This document shows positions 9,126 to 19,042 of a DNA stretch of 64,000 nt, in pieces. Source of the DNA: Macrothele yani (lineage: Eukaryota > Arthropoda > Arachnida > Araneae > Macrothelidae); contig CM077010.1 in NCBI GenBank assembly GCA_039090855.1, positions 49,866,905-49,930,904 on the forward strand, read 5' to 3'. Each line of letters begins with the position of its first letter. Within the stretch, counting starts at the first letter, position 1. The notes under the pieces were generated by a model, which was not told where the DNA came from, did no database searches, and was given only the letters and a program-made list of their open reading frames with translations. Position numbers and translations under genes: made by a program.

Positions 9126-10331
9126 CAGTTGGGTCGCATTATTGTGACCACCTCCAACTGTAGCGCATAGCCAATGAAAGAAGGCACGTGTCGTGAGCTG
9201 GCTTGGAGGGTGTATGAGGTGCGCTGTAGGCATTCTGAAAACATATCACCCGTTGCTGTCATGGATAAAAGGAGCGATTTATCAGATTTGCAAAAAGGGA
9301 TGATTATCAAATTTCGCGCCAAGGGTGGCAGTATTTCTGAAACAGCGCAGTTTGTGAACTGTTCGCGTGTTGCTGTGGTTAAAGTGTACCGTGATTGGAG
9401 AAATGCCACCATTGCGAATAAGCGACGTGGAAACTGCGGAGCACCACCTGTCATTGATGTGAGAGGTGAACGTCGACTTCTAAGGTTCGTGAGGGCCGAT
9501 CGACACGCTACAGTGGAGCAACTCACAGGTCGAATGAACCAGGGGGCTACCGGAAGTGTGTCTAAAACGACAGTTCAGCGAACCCTGCTGCGTATGGGGC
9601 TCCGATGCAGACGGATGGTCACTGCACCTATGCTAACGAAGGTGCATCGGTGGAAAAGGCTTACATTTGCACGGCAGTATCGGAATTGGACCTCCGCTGA
9701 TTGACAAAGGATTGTCTTCTCCGAAGAGTCATGTTTTCTGCTTCATCGAACGGATGGACGCTGGCGTATAAGGCAAGAAACATAGGAGAACAAACACTCT
9801 TCAACCATTGCTCGAAGAACACAAGCTGGTGGGGGCAGCGTTATAGTCTGGGGAATGTTTTCGTGGCATTCCCTGGGTCCACTCGTACCTGCAGAAGGCA
9901 CTATGGACTGAATTCGTTATGAATCCATCCGTGCAGATCACGTACACCCACACATGCTGATTGTCTACCCTGGATCTAATGGGATCTTCCAGCACGATAA
10001 TGCAACGCGTCACACAGCTAGAAATGTCCGAGAGTGGTTGGAAGAGCACGATGAAGACTTCAAAGTACTTCCCAGACCCCTTAATCCCCCAGACTTAAAC
10101 CCAATTCAGCATCTGTGGGACCACCTCGATCGTGTTGTTTGCTCTATGAATTATACACCACGCACCGTCTAGCAGCTGTCCGATGCACTGTAGTCAGCAT
10201 GGCTCCACATACCTGTGAACACCTTCCAGCACCTTATTGAGTCACTCTCAGCCCGTCAAGCTGCTGTCCGCGCTGCATACGGCGGTTACTCCTCGATATT
10301 ATCTGGTGATCACAATAATGTGACTCGACCG
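9126..10331 (+). mobile_element. Tc1-like element with ~27-bp terminal repeats
   Basis: The left end CAGTTGGGTCGCATTATTG and the right end (inverted: CGGTCGAGTCACATTATTG) match imperfectly. The flanking target dinucleotides have decayed from TA (CA on the left, TT on the right). The element is 1.2 kb and carries the transposase described separately. Confidence 0.8.
9262..10330 (+). pseudogene. Tc1-like transposase disabled by nonsense codons only
   Basis: One unshifted plus frame covers the whole transposase, starting MDKRSDLSDLQKGMI with an N-terminal helix-turn-helix pair. Five in-frame stops interrupt it: TGA 9702, TAG 9783, TGA 9909, TAG 10170 and TAG 10191. No indels were needed to read through. 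The first catalytic Asp is changed to Glu (VFSEESC near 9714-9734). The second is kept in FQHDNATRHTA. The third acidic residue is Gln in LNPIQHLWD. The spacing is 36 residues, placing it with DD36E-type Tc1 families. It therefore lost two of three catalytic residues as well as its frame. Confidence 0.85.
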
Positions 10332-11140
10332 TTTATTATTCAGCATTCGAAAGGAACACATCTACATGAATCTATCAGAAGCTCTCATATCTTACGTTAA
10401 TTTCGGGGTTGGTTGTCGCCTTTCCCTTATGTCTCAAGAAGCATACAAAAATGTTCCACTTCAAAAATTTCTCCAGAGTGATGACGTGCTCAATTAGGTT
10501 TTGTGGGCTTCTCTCATTCCCTGCAGGTGACGTAATAGTTGGCCTGGTTGTGACATCTATCGGTATAGTACGCATTTGTGTTTATCAATTTGTTCCTGTG
10601 CCTTTCTTCAGTTAATTATTTTCATGATAGGTTATACATATTCATTACTATTTCAGGTGTAGATTTAATTTTTTTTTAGGAAACTGCTTCTGTGGTTTCG
10701 TTGTTTTTCAACTTGTTTAGAATTTTTATATCCTTAAAAATAGGTTGTCTTCTATTTTCAGTGCAATGTTGGATACAGAGAGGTTTCTGATCTATTTTTT
10801 TCAGTGAGTCGAGTTTTTAATCTGTTTTTCTGCGCTGCGTATGTAAAGAATAGGTTTAGAATTTAAAAGAACAAAGTAGAATGCATGTGATCTGAGTGGG
10901 GTGCTTCTTTTAGTATTTCTTTCTTTTAACTTTCTGATGTTGTGCTAGAGTATTTCTGTATTAATGACCCAATATTTGCCCTAAAAATTCATTATGTGTC
11001 TCGAAAATATCATTTATAAAATAAATTATTAACATCTGATGATACATTGAAAAAGAAAAGCAGTTTTCAAATAATATATTATCGGCAGAATTAAAGGAGA
11101 TATCGGAATGTTCTTGACGAAAATAACGTAAGTTACTCAC
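10332..11140. other. AT-rich intronic DNA
   Basis: Lies in the intron downstream of the HRD/DFG kinase exon. It is T-rich with short homopolymer runs; I see no gene or clear repeat. Confidence 0.5.
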
Positions 11141-11226
11141 TACAGCTGATCCGAAATCCGTAAGCTTGACTTTCCCGTCTAATCTTAAGAGAATGTTTAA
11201 GTTACTCACGTCTCTATGAAGAATAC
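11141..11226 (-). CDS. Protein kinase exon: catalytic loop and DFG motif (partial gene)
   Basis: The acceptor TTGCAG and donor GTGAGT bracket 86 bp on the minus strand. The first two bases complete a Gly codon begun in the exon at 21098-21234. It reads GILHRDVSNLNILL, then RLDGKVKLTDFGSAV: the HRD catalytic loop with its Asp and following Asn, then the DFG magnesium-binding motif. The usual Lys two residues after the catalytic Asp is Ser. That change is seen in some active kinases and many pseudokinases. Phases and motif order across all three exons agree, which is unlikely by chance. The flanking introns are filled with transposons. Confidence 0.75.
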
Positions 11227-11282
11227 CTGCAAGTAGCCAGTAAAGCATATGAAGTGTTAAAAATTTGCAATTTGAAGATGCA

Positions 11283-12501
11283 CACTGAAGTGCCAGAAAA
11301 ACTGGTCCAGACGAGCTTATGCAAAATACATAGCAACGTCACCTATGCGCGTACTCGGTTGCGTCCGCCAGTGCGTATATAAAGCGATAGACATCCTTGC
11401 CAGCTGTCAAAGCTGTTTTCCGCATGAAAATGATAAGTAATAACGATTTAAGCGATTTTAAACGCGGTGTCATAGTTGGCGCTCGTGAGATGGGCCGTAG
11501 TATTTTGGAGGTACAAACGAAGTTCGGATTTTCACGGACGACCGTTGCAAGGGTGTACCGTGACTACAAGAATTCCGGCAAAACCTAAAACCAACGATAC
11601 CAGTGTGGCCATAAAAAGACATTAGGTGAAGGTGACCATCTTCGGCTGTCAAGACTCGTTTCACGCGATAGGCGTGCAACACTCTCGCAGGTATCATCGG
11701 AATTCAATGCTGGAGCCTCAACAAGCATCAGCGTCCGGACTGTGCAACGTACCCTGCACGATATGGGCTTTGGGAGCCGACGCCCAACTCGAGTCCTCTT
11801 GATGGGTGCACGACACAGCGCTATGCGCGTCGCTTGGGCACGGCAACACCGCCATTGGACACTTGATGACTGGAAACAAGTAGCCTGGTCTGACGAGTCG
11901 CGTTTCCAACTGTATCGGGCAGATGGAAGGATTCGTGTGTGGCGCGAACACCATGAAGCCATGGATCCCGCCTGTCAACAGGGAATTGTACCAGTTAGTG
12001 GGGGGTCCGTAATGGTATGGGGTGTGTTTAGCTGAACTTCACTGGGACCCCTGGTACGTCTACAAACGCCTGTGACCAGCCAACGCTATGTGCACATCCT
12101 TTCTGACGAGGTACACCCGTTCATGTCCTGCATTCATGCTGATGGATTGTACCTGTTCCAACAGACAATGCACCTCCACACAAGTGTCGGGACGCCACAT
12201 TACGGTTAGAAGAGCATTCATCTGAGTTTGGGGTATTGCCATTCCTACCCAAGTCCCCTGATCTGAACGTGATAGAACACATTTGGGATGTCATGCAAAG
12301 TGCTATCAAACACAGGAATCCGAGACCTCGGAATACACCCGAATTGTTGAACGCTCTGCAGGAAGTATGGTATGTATTGTCTACAGCATATTTCCAAAAG
12401 CTAGTGGAGTCCATGCCCCGTCGTGTTTCTGCAGTCCTGCGCTCCCGTGGGGGACCTACCAAATATTAGACTGGTGTACCAGTTTTTCGGGTACTTCAGT
12501 G
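11283..12501 (+). mobile_element. Tc1-like element (DD36E type), copy A
   Basis: Ends CACTGAAG...CTTCAGTG, with a TA kept on the right (12502-12503) and mutated to CA on the left. The terminal repeats extend about 30 bp (GCCAGAAAAACTGGT and its inverse). The transposase starts at 11430 (MISNNDLSDFKRGV). It has a TAA at 11586 and a TGA at 12033, and a 1-bp deletion near 12165 that forces a frame change. Catalytic residues are all still readable: Asp in AWSDESRF, Asp in QDNAPPH after the frame change, and Glu in NVIEHIWD, spaced 36 residues. It closely resembles the copy at 29449-30666. Confidence 0.88.
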
Positions 12502-12815
12502 TATATGCCTGTAAATACTTGATCAAATGAAAATGAAAACAAACGGAAAGTCAAACAGTTTTAATAAGCCGTAATGAAAACTAAAAAAAAAAAAACGAAA
12601 AGGTTTTATCGAGAATTCTTGTTCTTTTTCGGTTTTTGCAAGTATCAGAGGAAAACAGCTGAAAGAGCAAAACGTGAAGTTATCGGTTTTCCAAATAATT
12701 TGATACAGCTGTTAAAAGAAGTGCCAAGAGATTCCAAAGTTTATTTTACTTTTTTAGTTTTTAGTTTCATATAAATTTAATCATTTCTTCTTCCCCCCAC
12801 GACTTTTATTTTCAT
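12502..12815. other. Unassigned intronic AT-rich DNA
   Basis: A short region with an A-tract near 12583. No feature was recognised. Confidence 0.4.
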
Positions 12816-13146
12816 TCGGCATGCCACAACCATTGACCCATTTCGATGATATTAAACAGAACCGGTTCAGTATACCTCCGGAACAACATGATAAAGTTTT
12901 GTCGCAATCGAAGCATTTTGACGTAAGTTGTGACGCATAATGGCAATGGAATGGATTCCGCTCCTACGTCCTGACCTTTTACCCCATTTCGCCCATTTTC
13001 AGCATGGTTTGTTCCAAGGTTGTCCTAAAATTTCATCGAAATCGAACCATTTTTACGCGAGTTATCTTGCGGACGGACAGACAGACAGACGGACAAAGCT
13101 GGAGCATATACGTTTCTTCAACCTACGGTTGGAAAGCGTAAAAAAA
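12816..13146 (+). repeat. Solo end of the P-like element (terminal repeat)
   Basis: Matches the right terminal region of the P-like element at 42.6-44.2 kb: two of the ~147-bp units (TGACGCATAATGGCAATGG and similar), a purine-run GACGGACAGACAGACAGACG, and the terminus CCTACGGTTGGAAAGCGTAAAA. No transposase or opposite end is nearby, so it is a truncated or non-autonomous relic. Confidence 0.72.
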
Positions 13147-14060
13147 TGAAAAAAAAATTTTCATACTAGTTATGATCTATTTTGGCTCCGGCGATAAAGG
13201 GCATACAACTCAACCACTATCAAGAAAATTTAGAGGGTGTGCTTTATTTTTTACATTTCAAGGGACTAGTTTTATTCATTCCCCTTCTTTTCATATTTTG
13301 TATTTTATTTTATCGATTTTACTTTTTGGCGTGGAGATATTATTCCCTAGTGATTTAAAACTTGCATCTGTATTCGCTAAAGAAATAAAGTTTGTTGTTG
13401 AACGCAGAACTCCCCCGCCCCCTAGATGACTTTTTAGCCTCCTGGTTCTGAAACCTAACTAGGGCCCTGTTCTCGCAACCTTTGTTTTCAGTATCTTGAA
13501 ACTCAGAATTCTAGTGAGCTCTCCCATTTCTTCTAGAGTCCCATACACAACAGGGATCATGTATGTCGTTCTTTCTCAGGTCAGTCGTCATAGTGTTTAT
13601 CTAGGTAGATGTGCATGCTTCATGTTTTTTATTTTCATCTTTTTTTTTTTTTTTTTTTTTTTTTGGTGAAGAACAAGTGAAATCCGTTGGTGATATTTAT
13701 AGTTGCGTGAACTGTCTGTATTAGCGAGATTTAAAATTGATCCTTTGCTTAATAATAAAAAGTTCAGAAACTTAAATAAAAAAATGTATTTCTGGAAGTC
13801 AGCGGACAAACTCGAAGAAACTGAGAAATCTAAAGACGTTGTATACGTTAACAAATAGATTTTGGTACGTCTTTTGTAAATAAAAAAAGCCCTACTGCTT
13901 GTGGTATCACTATGTTTGGTGTCCGTCTATGGATACCATATATCTACACTTATTATTGGAAAAATCATTTTTTCATTGGAAAGCTTTAACCACGAAAACG
14001 TTGTTATTTTCCTGCATCGAATTGAGTTGAAATAACAAAATTAATTTGTTACTTAGTAGT
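13147..14060. other. Unassigned intronic DNA with a poly-T tract
   Basis: Contains a T-tract of about 25 at 13640-13664. It could be an A-tail of an inverted retroelement, but no body was recognised. No gene seen. Confidence 0.4.
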
Positions 14061-14064
14061 CCTC

Positions 14065-14520
14065 GTGAAGACACAAGTTCGTCCGTGACGTCGATTGACT
14101 CCGCGTCTCCTCATTCCGGAGTAAGTTATTCTCCTAACTAAGCTACGCCAACAGAGTGTATCTCTGCAGATATGTCATCTTGACACGTGCTTTACCTCTG
14201 TTGTACGTCACATCATCTCCCTCTAAATTTTCTTTTAAGCGAAGAACGAATTTTCATTAATTCTAGACGATGTGTGGAACAAACATCACACATTTTTCGA
14301 AGAACCCAACGGCCAGGACATCCATTTTTACGTTCGGGCGCCAATGCTAAAACACAACTTTGTCCATGACAAGACTCGAATCGCGCGCCCCTCACTCCGG
14401 AGTAAGTTGCTCTCCCGACTAAGCTACACGGACGGAATGCATCGCTGCAGATTTGTCGTCTTGACACGTGCTTTACCTTTGTAGTACGTCACATCCTTCC
14501 CACTCATATTCTCTTTTATA
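14065..14520 (-). repeat. Dimeric tRNA-derived repeat (older copy)
   Basis: Two tRNA-like modules read on the minus strand: one near 14100-14152, with TAGCTTAGTTAGGAGAA, and a fuller one near 14375-14435, with TAGCTTAGTCGGGAGAGC and a B-box-like GATTCGAGTC. Each is followed by the same non-tRNA segment (CTTGACACGTGCTTTACCT on the plus strand). The spacer shares words with the repeat at 22.7-23.3 kb (ACATCACACATTTTTCGAAG, TTCGGGCGCCA), which defines a family. Confidence 0.6.
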
Positions 14521-14749
14521 AGTTGGGATTTTACGACAACAAATTAAATTTAAAATCGCGAAACAGTCTTGTCTCTCCCTTTATACTTTTTCTCCTTTGT
14601 TTTCACATAGCGCTTTATCCGGCTAGAACGAATTAACTCAATGGGCTGAAATCAGCTTGAACGAATATATTCGCTGTAGTGGGGCAGATAAGTACATATT
14701 TTTAGACGAATTGTTCAGATGTGGATACAAGTACCAAAATTAGTACACA

Positions 14750-14945
14750 TACTCATTGAAAATCGCACTTTTCATATAAAACGTTAGCCACTCAAAAATT
14801 CAAGATGGCCGACACATGATAACCGAATATTTCAATGAAATCGTTCTAATATTTATGCAAGTAATAAACTTTATCATTGAAAATCACAGTTTTTATACAG
14901 ACCATTAGCCAATCAAAAAATCAAGATAGCAACCTTTTTAAACAA
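14750..14945. repeat. Diverged ~121-bp tandem duplication
   Basis: ATTGAAAATCGCACTTTTCAT with TTAGCCACTCAAAAATTCA (14754-14805) recurs as ATTGAAAATCACAGTTTTTAT with TTAGCCAATCAAAAAATCA (14875-14926). No ORF is seen. Confidence 0.5.
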
Positions 14946-16060
14946 GATAGCGACCTTTTTCAATATGGCCGACATCTTTACGAGGATAGTACTCCATGTT
15001 TAATGTTTGAACACTACAATAAATGTTTTTATTATTTTCCTGTTTATAATGTTACAAACTTCAATTATAATATTCTGTTCCAGGTAATGAAAGAATAAAT
15101 CCTCGACAGTGAAATACGTACAATTCAAGAACATGGCGAATTCTTCACCATTACCTCCAACATGGCGAACTGACTGGATCAAATGCTGTTTGCGCCAAAA
15201 GGACAAGAACGAGCAACTGAAATGCACTACAAACACGTTATAACTGTGAAAGATGATTGCGACCAATGTTCCTCTCTTTCATGCCATATATGATTGTTGT
15301 GGATCCTGGAAGACTGGATGAAATGGGCTGAACGAGGAACGAGTTAACCTAGGCATCAGAAAGTATTGCTTTCCGCTTAGCTTTGTTATTCAAAGCTGCC
15401 ATTTATGGAAATGATTGTCACTACTCTCTTTCTGACTTATTACCTGCAAAATGGGCTATAATAATGGCTTCGAACCTGAGAAAGGAGAGAGAAGATTCTT
15501 GAGTCACTTGTTTCTGCCCAATGGCATGATGTCCAAGTCAGTGGGACTAGCATTTCCCTATTAGACCTTAGGTAATAGAGCAGAGAATAAAGGACTAAAA
15601 GGACACGATTGTCATTCGTTCAGGTTTATGATCGGTACTAATAAGACGAAGGGGGGGGAGGGATTGTTCCCCGTAGCTCTCGTAAAACCCGGATGCTATG
15701 TGAGTAGTTATGTTTGGAGAGCACAGAAAATTATAGGCACCATTTGGTTCAGGTATATCATCACCTAAAGGTGTTAAAGTTTTAACATTCCTTCATCAAA
15801 TTGAGTTAAAAGAGCAAAACAAACTAGGCGCCTCAACGTAAAATATATCTCCTAACCATGAGGCTCGAAAAAAAATGTACGATGATTTCTCCTCACATCG
15901 TCTGGAATTAATAACAATGTCTTCTTCTACAGTGAGCTCCTTCAAGCATATGGTCTGTCGGCGGACCCGAAACCTGCGGTTTTATATCCCCACCTTTCTC
16001 GGGGGAGGGGGATATATGTGACGTACCACTGAGGTGACGCATGAGTTAAAACGACAAATT
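14946..16060. other. Unassigned intronic DNA
   Basis: No gene recognised. A word related to TCATCAAATTGAGTTAAAAG recurs here (about 15795) and at about 14015, 16228, 16546 and 16637, suggesting a dispersed, decayed repeat. Confidence 0.4.
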
Positions 16061-16073
16061 TCAGCGATAAATT

Positions 16074-16146
16074 CTACCAGCGTAGTTCATTCGGTAGAAC
16101 AGCCGCTCCGGAGTAGGAGGATGCGGTTCGAATACCATCACCGGCA
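16074..16146 (+). repeat. tRNA-like SINE head
   Basis: CAGCGTAGTTCATTCGGTAG (A box) and GCGGTTCGAATACC (B box), 30-odd bp apart, form a tRNA-like module. The body beyond was not aligned to the other families. Confidence 0.55.
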
Positions 16147-16275
16147 AAAAGGGCAGTTTCGTTACAGATCAAAACGAATTGTTTTTATATGTTTTTTTTA
16201 TACTCTTTCTTCTTTTTTAATCAAACGTTATTATTGCCCTTCATTAAATTGAGAAAAGAGAGCAAAACAATTCGT

Positions 16276-16490
16276 CCGCCCCGGTGGCGCAGTGGTCTAA
16301 GCGATGGCCTCTGATCATTTGTCCGAAAGGGGTCCGGTTTTGTATCCCGGTGAGGCATGGATGTTGTGTTTGTCTTACGGCACTGACTCTCTCCCTTCCC
16401 TGGAACCAGTGACCCTAAATTAGGGACGGGAGACTGCTTATAGCCCAGAGTTGCTAACGGTGGTCGTTAAACCTCTAATAAAAAAAAATT
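16276..16490 (+). mobile_element. tRNA-derived SINE, copy 6
   Basis: Same family as copy 1, with a mutated B box (GGTTTTGTATCCCGG) and a short A-tail. The target duplication is unclear. Confidence 0.87.
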
Positions 16491-16495
16491 GTTTG

Positions 16496-16660
16496 ATTAG
16501 TAATCCTTTGTACTCTGTTATTTTCACTTCAAGTTGCGATTATCTGACATCAAATTGAATTAGAAGAGCAAAATGCATTTTTTTCTTAGTAATCTTTTAT
16601 TCTCTTGTTTTCACTTTAAGTTGTGATTTTCCTACTTCATCAAACTGAGTTTTCACAGTT
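16496..16660. repeat. Short tandem duplication
   Basis: A ~85-bp unit (TTAGTAATC, then TTTTCACTTCAAGTTG or TTTTCACTTTAAGTTG, then CATCAAATTGA or CATCAAACTGA) occurs twice in a row. Confidence 0.45.
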
Positions 16661-16752
16661 CGAACGCATGTTTTGAAAGTAATGAACGGCCTGCGACGAT
16701 AACGATACAATTCTACGAAACGAAATAACTTTCACTTAAAATCTCAAATTTT

Positions 16753-16973
16753 TTTTTTTTTTTTGATTGGAGGTTTAACGACCACCGTGAGCAACTCAAT
16801 GGGCTATAAGCAGTCGCCCGTCCCTAATTTAGGGTCACTGGTTCCAGGGAAGGGAGAGAGCCAGTGCCGTAAGACAAACACAACATCCATGCCTGACCGG
16901 GATTCGAACCCGGACCCCTTACGGACGAATGATCAGAGGCCAACGCCTTAGACCACTGCGCCACCGGGGCGGC
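16753..16973 (-). mobile_element. tRNA-derived SINE, copy 7
   Basis: Inverted copy with intact boxes. A 10-bp target duplication, CTCAAATTTT, lies at 16743-16752 and 16974-16983. It is very similar to copy 3, including the shared AGGCCAACGCCTTAG variant. Confidence 0.92.
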
Positions 16974-16983
16974 CTCAAATTTT

Positions 16984-17626
16984 CATAACATTCAAATTTA
17001 CATCTACAAGCCTATGGACCTTATCCATGTGATGTCAGAAGGGAATTTCTGCTGACCAACATGTCTGCTGATTCAATGTTGTCGCTATTAAATTATCCCT
17101 TATTTTTGGGCAATTTCTAAAAGTTTTAGGTCTTGGAGTATGCCAACAAATAAATAGAGCTACGGGGTGAAGAAGGAGAAATTAATTTCTTAAAAGAGCA
17201 AATCAAGGTTGCAAAAATATACCAAGACAATTTTGTGCTTGATGTTTCTGACGTATACTCTGAATTAACTTTCATGTTCAGTTGCTGTCTCTATGTGAAT
17301 TTGAGTTCATTCTCTTTCAGCGTTTTCGACCTTAACGTTATATCTTGTCTCTCGCGGAAAGTGGTTGGCAATACTTCTGAGATCAGAGAGCACGACGTAT
17401 GCATGTGTCAGATAAAAAGTAGAAACATAAGGTTGTCGCATCAGCCAAAAGTGTGGTATGGTGGTGGATGTTATAATCATGTACGTGGCGTTGTTTACTT
17501 GAAGTTGTGTCTATTTGAAGGTTGCGTGTTAAAGTGGTTATATGTAGTTTGCGTTTGGAGAAGTGTTCTGCCTATTAACGTTTGTTAATTAGTTTTGAAG
17601 TATACTACTATTTTGAATAGTTCAAG
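16984..17626. other. Unassigned intronic DNA
   Basis: Holds a 117-codon open frame (17235-17588, plus strand) with no recognised motif. I see no support for it as a gene. Confidence 0.4.
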
Positions 17627-17628
17627 TA

Positions 17629-18858
17629 CAGTATATTGACAAAAGCCACCGGACACACCTTCAAAAGCAAATGAATGGATCCGCTGCGTTGTTAAAATGC
17701 GCTGTACAGCTGCAAACGGTATGAAAACAAGCCTGCAGCTGACCGCGATCATATCGCACCGTGACGTTGAGTGAAAACGTCGCGGCGGGAGAGAACTGAC
17801 TTTGAGAAAGGAAAGATTGTTGGGTGTTATATTAATGGGTTGTCCGTAAGAGAAACCGAGAGGCGTTTAAACATACCCAAGTCAACTGTTTTGGATGTAC
17901 TGAATAAGTGGAAGACACATGACGTGCCTGAAGCGACAAAACGTACCGGCAGACCAAAGAAAATCAGTGATAGAGGACGTCGAAGTCTCAAGAGAGTCGT
18001 TACAGCTAATCGACAGAGTACTGCACAAGACCTCAGTGTACAGGTGAGTAAAAATTCTGGAACCTCGGTATGTACACCTACCATTCGCAGAGAACTTCAT
18101 TCCGTGGGTCATCATGGTCATGCGGCTGCTCATAGTCCTTTCATCTCCTCTCGGAATGCTACTCGTCGTTTAGCATGGTTTAAAGAATATTTATCGTGGA
18201 CCGTAGATCAATGGAAACTGGCCCTATGGACTGATGAATTCAGATACACGATCCATCAGTCTGATAGCCGTGTGTGGGTATGGCGGCAGCCGGGGGAACG
18301 CTATTTACGCAGTGTACTAATCCTACGATTAAGTTTGGAGCTGGCAGTGTGCTCGTGTGGGGGTGTTTTTGAGGTATGGTCCCGGCCCATTGGTTATTGT
18401 GGACAAGCCTGTTAACCAGCGCGTCTATCTCGATATTCTGGATAATTATGCCCTACCAGTTCTGTGGCAATACTATGGAACCCAGCCTTGTTAGTACCAG
18501 TAAGATAATGCACAGAGCCATTAAGCAAGAACTGTTACTGCGTGTAATTCCGTATCGTGTGTGGACTGGCCAGCACAGAGCCCTGATCTTAATACCATTG
18601 AACACCTATGGGATGAATTAGAGCGCCACATAAGAAGTTTGGAATAAGGCCTACTACTAAGCAACAGTTAGCGGCAGCATTATGTACTGAATGGAAGCGC
18701 ATACCTATCGTTGTGTTTCAAAACCTCGTCGAAAACATGTCTCGAAGGGTTAGTGCATGCATTAAAGCCAAAGGTGGACCGACATCGTACTAATGTATGT
18801 CAATAAACGCTATGCCGTGTTTCTCTTGTGGGTGTCTGGTGATTTTGGCAATATAGTG
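17629..18858 (+). mobile_element. Tc1-like element (DD34E type), copy A
   Basis: TA at 17627-17628 and 18859-18860. The ends are imperfect inverted repeats (CAGTATATTGACAAAAGCCA against CACTATATTGCCAAAATCAC). The transposase is open from about 17771 to 18305 without an upstream in-frame ATG (a TGA precedes it). It shows paired helix-turn-helix motifs (DFEKGKIVGCYINGLSVRET), a GRPKK hook-like basic motif and the first Asp in ALWTDEFRY. Frameshifts near 18310 and after 18490 break the second Asp region; the Glu remains in NTIEHLWDE. A 3'-half relative is at 27781-28416. Confidence 0.83.
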
Positions 18859-18860
18859 TA

Positions 18861-19040
18861 TGTTGGAATGTTAACGTTCTGCAGGAAGAGCATTTATGAG
18901 GTGTTGACAGAATAAAGGGGACGAATTTAAGTAACTATTTCTTGGACTTTATTTGAGTGACTCCTGTTTAACTTAAAATGAGTGGATAAGAAGTACTGGT
19001 TGTATGTAGTGTTCAGTAAGTTATATATACATGTTTCAAA
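18861..19040. other. Spacer between two Tc1 elements
   Basis: Nothing recognised. Confidence 0.3.
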
Positions 19041-19042
19041 TA

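Noticed and set aside
17235..17588. 117-codon plus-strand ORF
   Set aside because: No motif, no conserved neighbour and no splice context; expected by chance in 64 kb.
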